From contig JAJSPD010000024.1 of the NCBI GenBank assembly GCA_021307315.1, forward strand, positions 620,001 through 684,000: a stretch of 64,000 nucleotides of DNA. Direction: 5' to 3'. Made by a program: the position numbers and the translations under genes. Each line of letters begins with the position of its first letter. The stretch's first letter is position 1. Source of the stretch: Bisporella sp. PMI_857 (lineage: Eukaryota; Ascomycota; Leotiomycetes; Helotiales; Helotiaceae). Positions 61,814 through 64,000 of this stretch are shown one piece after another. The notes under the pieces were generated by a model that saw nothing but the letters and a program-made list of their open reading frames with translations, was not told where the DNA came from and did no database searches.

Positions 61814-63478
61814 ACCAACTTTCTTTTGAATTTGAAATGGTTTTCCAAATGTGAATGCGCTTCTTTGAGGAGTACTGTGAACCTGTCGTCTAAATACCCT
61901 CATTGCCAGCGCGGCATGTTAACCGAGATATTTCAGGGGTAGAGCCGCGCATTGATGATGTGATAGGATAGGAATGGACTAGAGAATAGATTCACAAGGT
62001 CGGCATGTTGGTATGGTAATAATTAGTGCTTTTGGTTGGGGACTCGAGTTTTGCGAATGGACATAAACATAAAAGCTGACTCGGTGTTCTGGAAGATCTA
62101 AGCTGTCATTCGATGGGGTATGACATGTTTGCCGTTGCCCCTGACTAGGCGAGCTTGGCAAACGTTGGCTCTTGATCAGTGGTGGTTTGTTCTTTATTCT
62201 GTTGAGCTTCTTTCATAAGCGTGATGATGATATAGAGTCGGTTCAGGTAGATAGATTAATATTGAAGCGAAAAGTTTTTAGTGTAGACAGCTCGGGTGAT
62301 TCGGGTCTGTGTCCAGACTTCTGTTCAAAGGACGATGTGCCCCAGGTGCTCGCTTATCTTGGACTAAGCCTAATCGGTCCAACCAAACAGTCCAACAGAG
62401 GTACAATGCCTGGCACTTCTATATCACAGCCAAAAATTATAGTTCACTCTCAGATATGGTTGCAACTACGCCAACCCAGAAGTCTCTCAATAATATTAGC
62501 TATAGCATTGCGCATGTGCCATATTACCTTCGAGAATAGATGAAGGTCAACTCCGGATCACCAGAGGGCAGGGGCCACTTGACATCCTAGGGGATGAGCG
62601 ACCATAATAGCGGCTTTCAGGACAAGTGAAGCATTTTGGGCCATCTTTAATGGCATCTGGCCACAATCATCTCGTTTAAATCGATCCCCGCATCATCTGA
62701 GCATTTTATCATAGAAGAAATCCCATAATATCGCTACCCCTGAGAATTTTCATCGAGGCGCATCCGCTCTCCACGACTACGACTTTTCCTACAAGCACCA
62801 GTTTTCTTCCGCAAGGATTAATGATTGTATAGGTCAAATAAATTGCACATATGACTACTTGAATTGATCGCCAGTTCTCGCGGAACAAAATGAGTCCACG
62901 AAAGTGGTTGCAATGCATGTTGATGGGATTTTGATATGTGTTTGGTGGGTCATGAGGGTAGAGGGGTATTTGCCCAACGCTTTCCGGCTCGGGAGAGCGA
63001 GGCTGAAGATCCATCCACAACCCTTGTCCTTTTGCCTTGTTGTGACCACGGCAGCCACGCTAACCTTTTGAACCCATTTCTTCTCCCCCAGGCCTACTCT
63101 TGCTTTTGCTCTTCCACCCAAAAAATACTCCACGCGTTCCCGGCTCAACCTCCTACATCGACCACAACTCGACTTCATCACTTAATCCGCTTCATGCGAC
63201 TCGTCTAGATTTACGCAAGAGATTCTGACGCGTCGAGAGACATATCTGTAAGCCCGCATCTTGATATACCCCCCCTTCGTCAAGCACAATGAAGAGCCTA
63301 AGTTTCTTTAACCTTTTCCGCAACATTGCTTCACGTCACATCCGCGCTCCATTTGCTCTGCCATCTGCAATTATATGTAATATATGAGCTTTATTGCTTG
63401 TACATAAGAACTAACCACTTTTCTTCCGCAGGGTTTCCGGCACGCTGACCTCACATACTACATGCTTGAACCGGCAGA
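61814..63478. other. Intergenic and 5' leader of the remodeler gene
   Basis: I see no gene. Short frames at 62172-63208 on both strands lack support. A short ATG frame at 63290-63387 lies upstream of the ITC1-like start and could act as an upstream ORF; a splice-like boundary (CCGCAG at 63426-63431) suggests a 5' UTR intron. Confidence 0.5.
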
Positions 63479-64000
63479 ATGGTAAGCTCATCTGCCCTCT
63501 ACCTAGTTTTCATCCATTAACCAATACACGTAGGTCTTATTCAAGCGCAAGCCAGTTCAATATGTGAACAGACCTATAATTGAGCGGGATGACCAGGAGG
63601 TAAGGCTACCAGACTTCATGGACCGCCATGCAGGGGCTTACATGTGGAAAAGGTGTGGCACATTCCGCAGACCGGCGAAATATTCATAGAATATGAACAA
63701 TACCTGGCTAGGTAAGGAACTCCGCGCTATTTAGGTCTCGTGAGGTTAACATAACCCAGGATGGACTTTTACAAGCAGGTTAGCTAGAATACAACCAACA
63801 CCCTTCTACACCATGTTTTACTTACACTAATAGCGCCGCTTCATCTGCCAGATCACTGGTCACTCAGGTCTATCATTTTTCGAGGCATTGAAAAGCGAGG
63901 TACGGATACACAAGTGGGGTCAATGCCGGAGCAAAGAGCTAACTTCGTTATAGCTGGCAGGCGCACAAGAAGTTGAGGAAGCTTTTCCGGAAGCGCTGAA
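63479..64000 (+). CDS. ITC1: ITC1/ACF1-like ISWI remodeler subunit, 5' end (partial)
   Basis: Six exon pieces are visible (63479-63481, 63534-63599, 63653-63711, 63760-63778, 63834-63899, 63954-64000), running off the window. The first coding exon is the ATG alone. The peptide starts MVLFKRKPVQYVNRP, continues VWHIPQTGEIFIEYEQYLAR and RRFICQITGHSGLSFFEAL, and ends in the window with the start of LAGAQEVEEAFPEAL. This is the WAC (WSTF/Acf1/Cbp146) domain that opens Itc1/Acf1-type partners of the ISWI ATPase, which space nucleosomes. The DDT and later domains must lie beyond 64000. Five introns in about 500 bases is dense for the region. Confidence 0.9.

Overview
This window is nuclear DNA of a filamentous ascomycete (Pezizomycotina). 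Most genes are split by introns of about 45-75 bases with GTAAGT/GTATGT donors. Several genes are fungal-specific (Zn2Cys6 regulators with a fungal_trans domain, a HET-domain gene), and nonsense changes of the kind left by repeat-induced point mutation (RIP) mark the transposon and several relics. A leotiomycete is my best guess from the look of the proteins, but this is a weak inference. I found no tRNA, rRNA or CRISPR. Exon limits were read by eye from splice signals and reading frame, so unspecified UTRs are not annotated.

Layout. 1-2.6 kb: no convincing gene. 2.6-19 kb: a mostly housekeeping block with a seven-span fungal membrane protein, the PI 4-kinase PIK1, an unknown 406-aa protein, a Zn2Cys6 factor, a NOSIP-type RING ligase and a tafazzin-type acyltransferase divergent from it. 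20-40.7 kb: an accessory island. It holds a decayed gene (20.0-21.4), a Fot1/pogo DNA transposon with perfect 47-bp terminal inverted repeats and a decayed transposase (21.7-23.9), two Zn2Cys6 regulators, a secreted subtilisin-like protease, a long stretch of stop-riddled coding-like sequence of unknown origin (34.0-35.6), a secreted GH16 glucanase, a coding relic near 37.2-37.7 and a HET-domain pseudogene with in-frame TAG stops.

41-64 kb: a second conserved block. It contains a saccharopine-dehydrogenase-like oxidoreductase, ribosomal protein eL43, a RING-PHD protein (Asr1/PHRF1 type), mitochondrial ribosomal protein mL46, a D-amino-acid oxidase, a PARN/CAF1 deadenylase divergent from a Pex26-like tail-anchored peroxin, an L-type cargo lectin of the ERGIC-53/Emp47 type, a tiny unknown membrane protein divergent from the ALG8 glucosyltransferase, two small unknown ORFs, a 247-bp MITE with TA target duplication, and the 5' end of an ITC1/ACF1-like remodeler subunit running off the window.

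Functionally the conserved genes serve secretory-pathway glycosylation and cargo sorting (ALG8, lectin, PIK1), mitochondria (tafazzin, mL46), peroxisomes (Pex26-like), mRNA and protein turnover (PARN, NOSIP, RING-PHD) and chromatin (ITC1-like). They are not a pathway cluster. The accessory island is the place to look for novelty, above all the unexplained decayed sequence at 34.0-35.6 kb.
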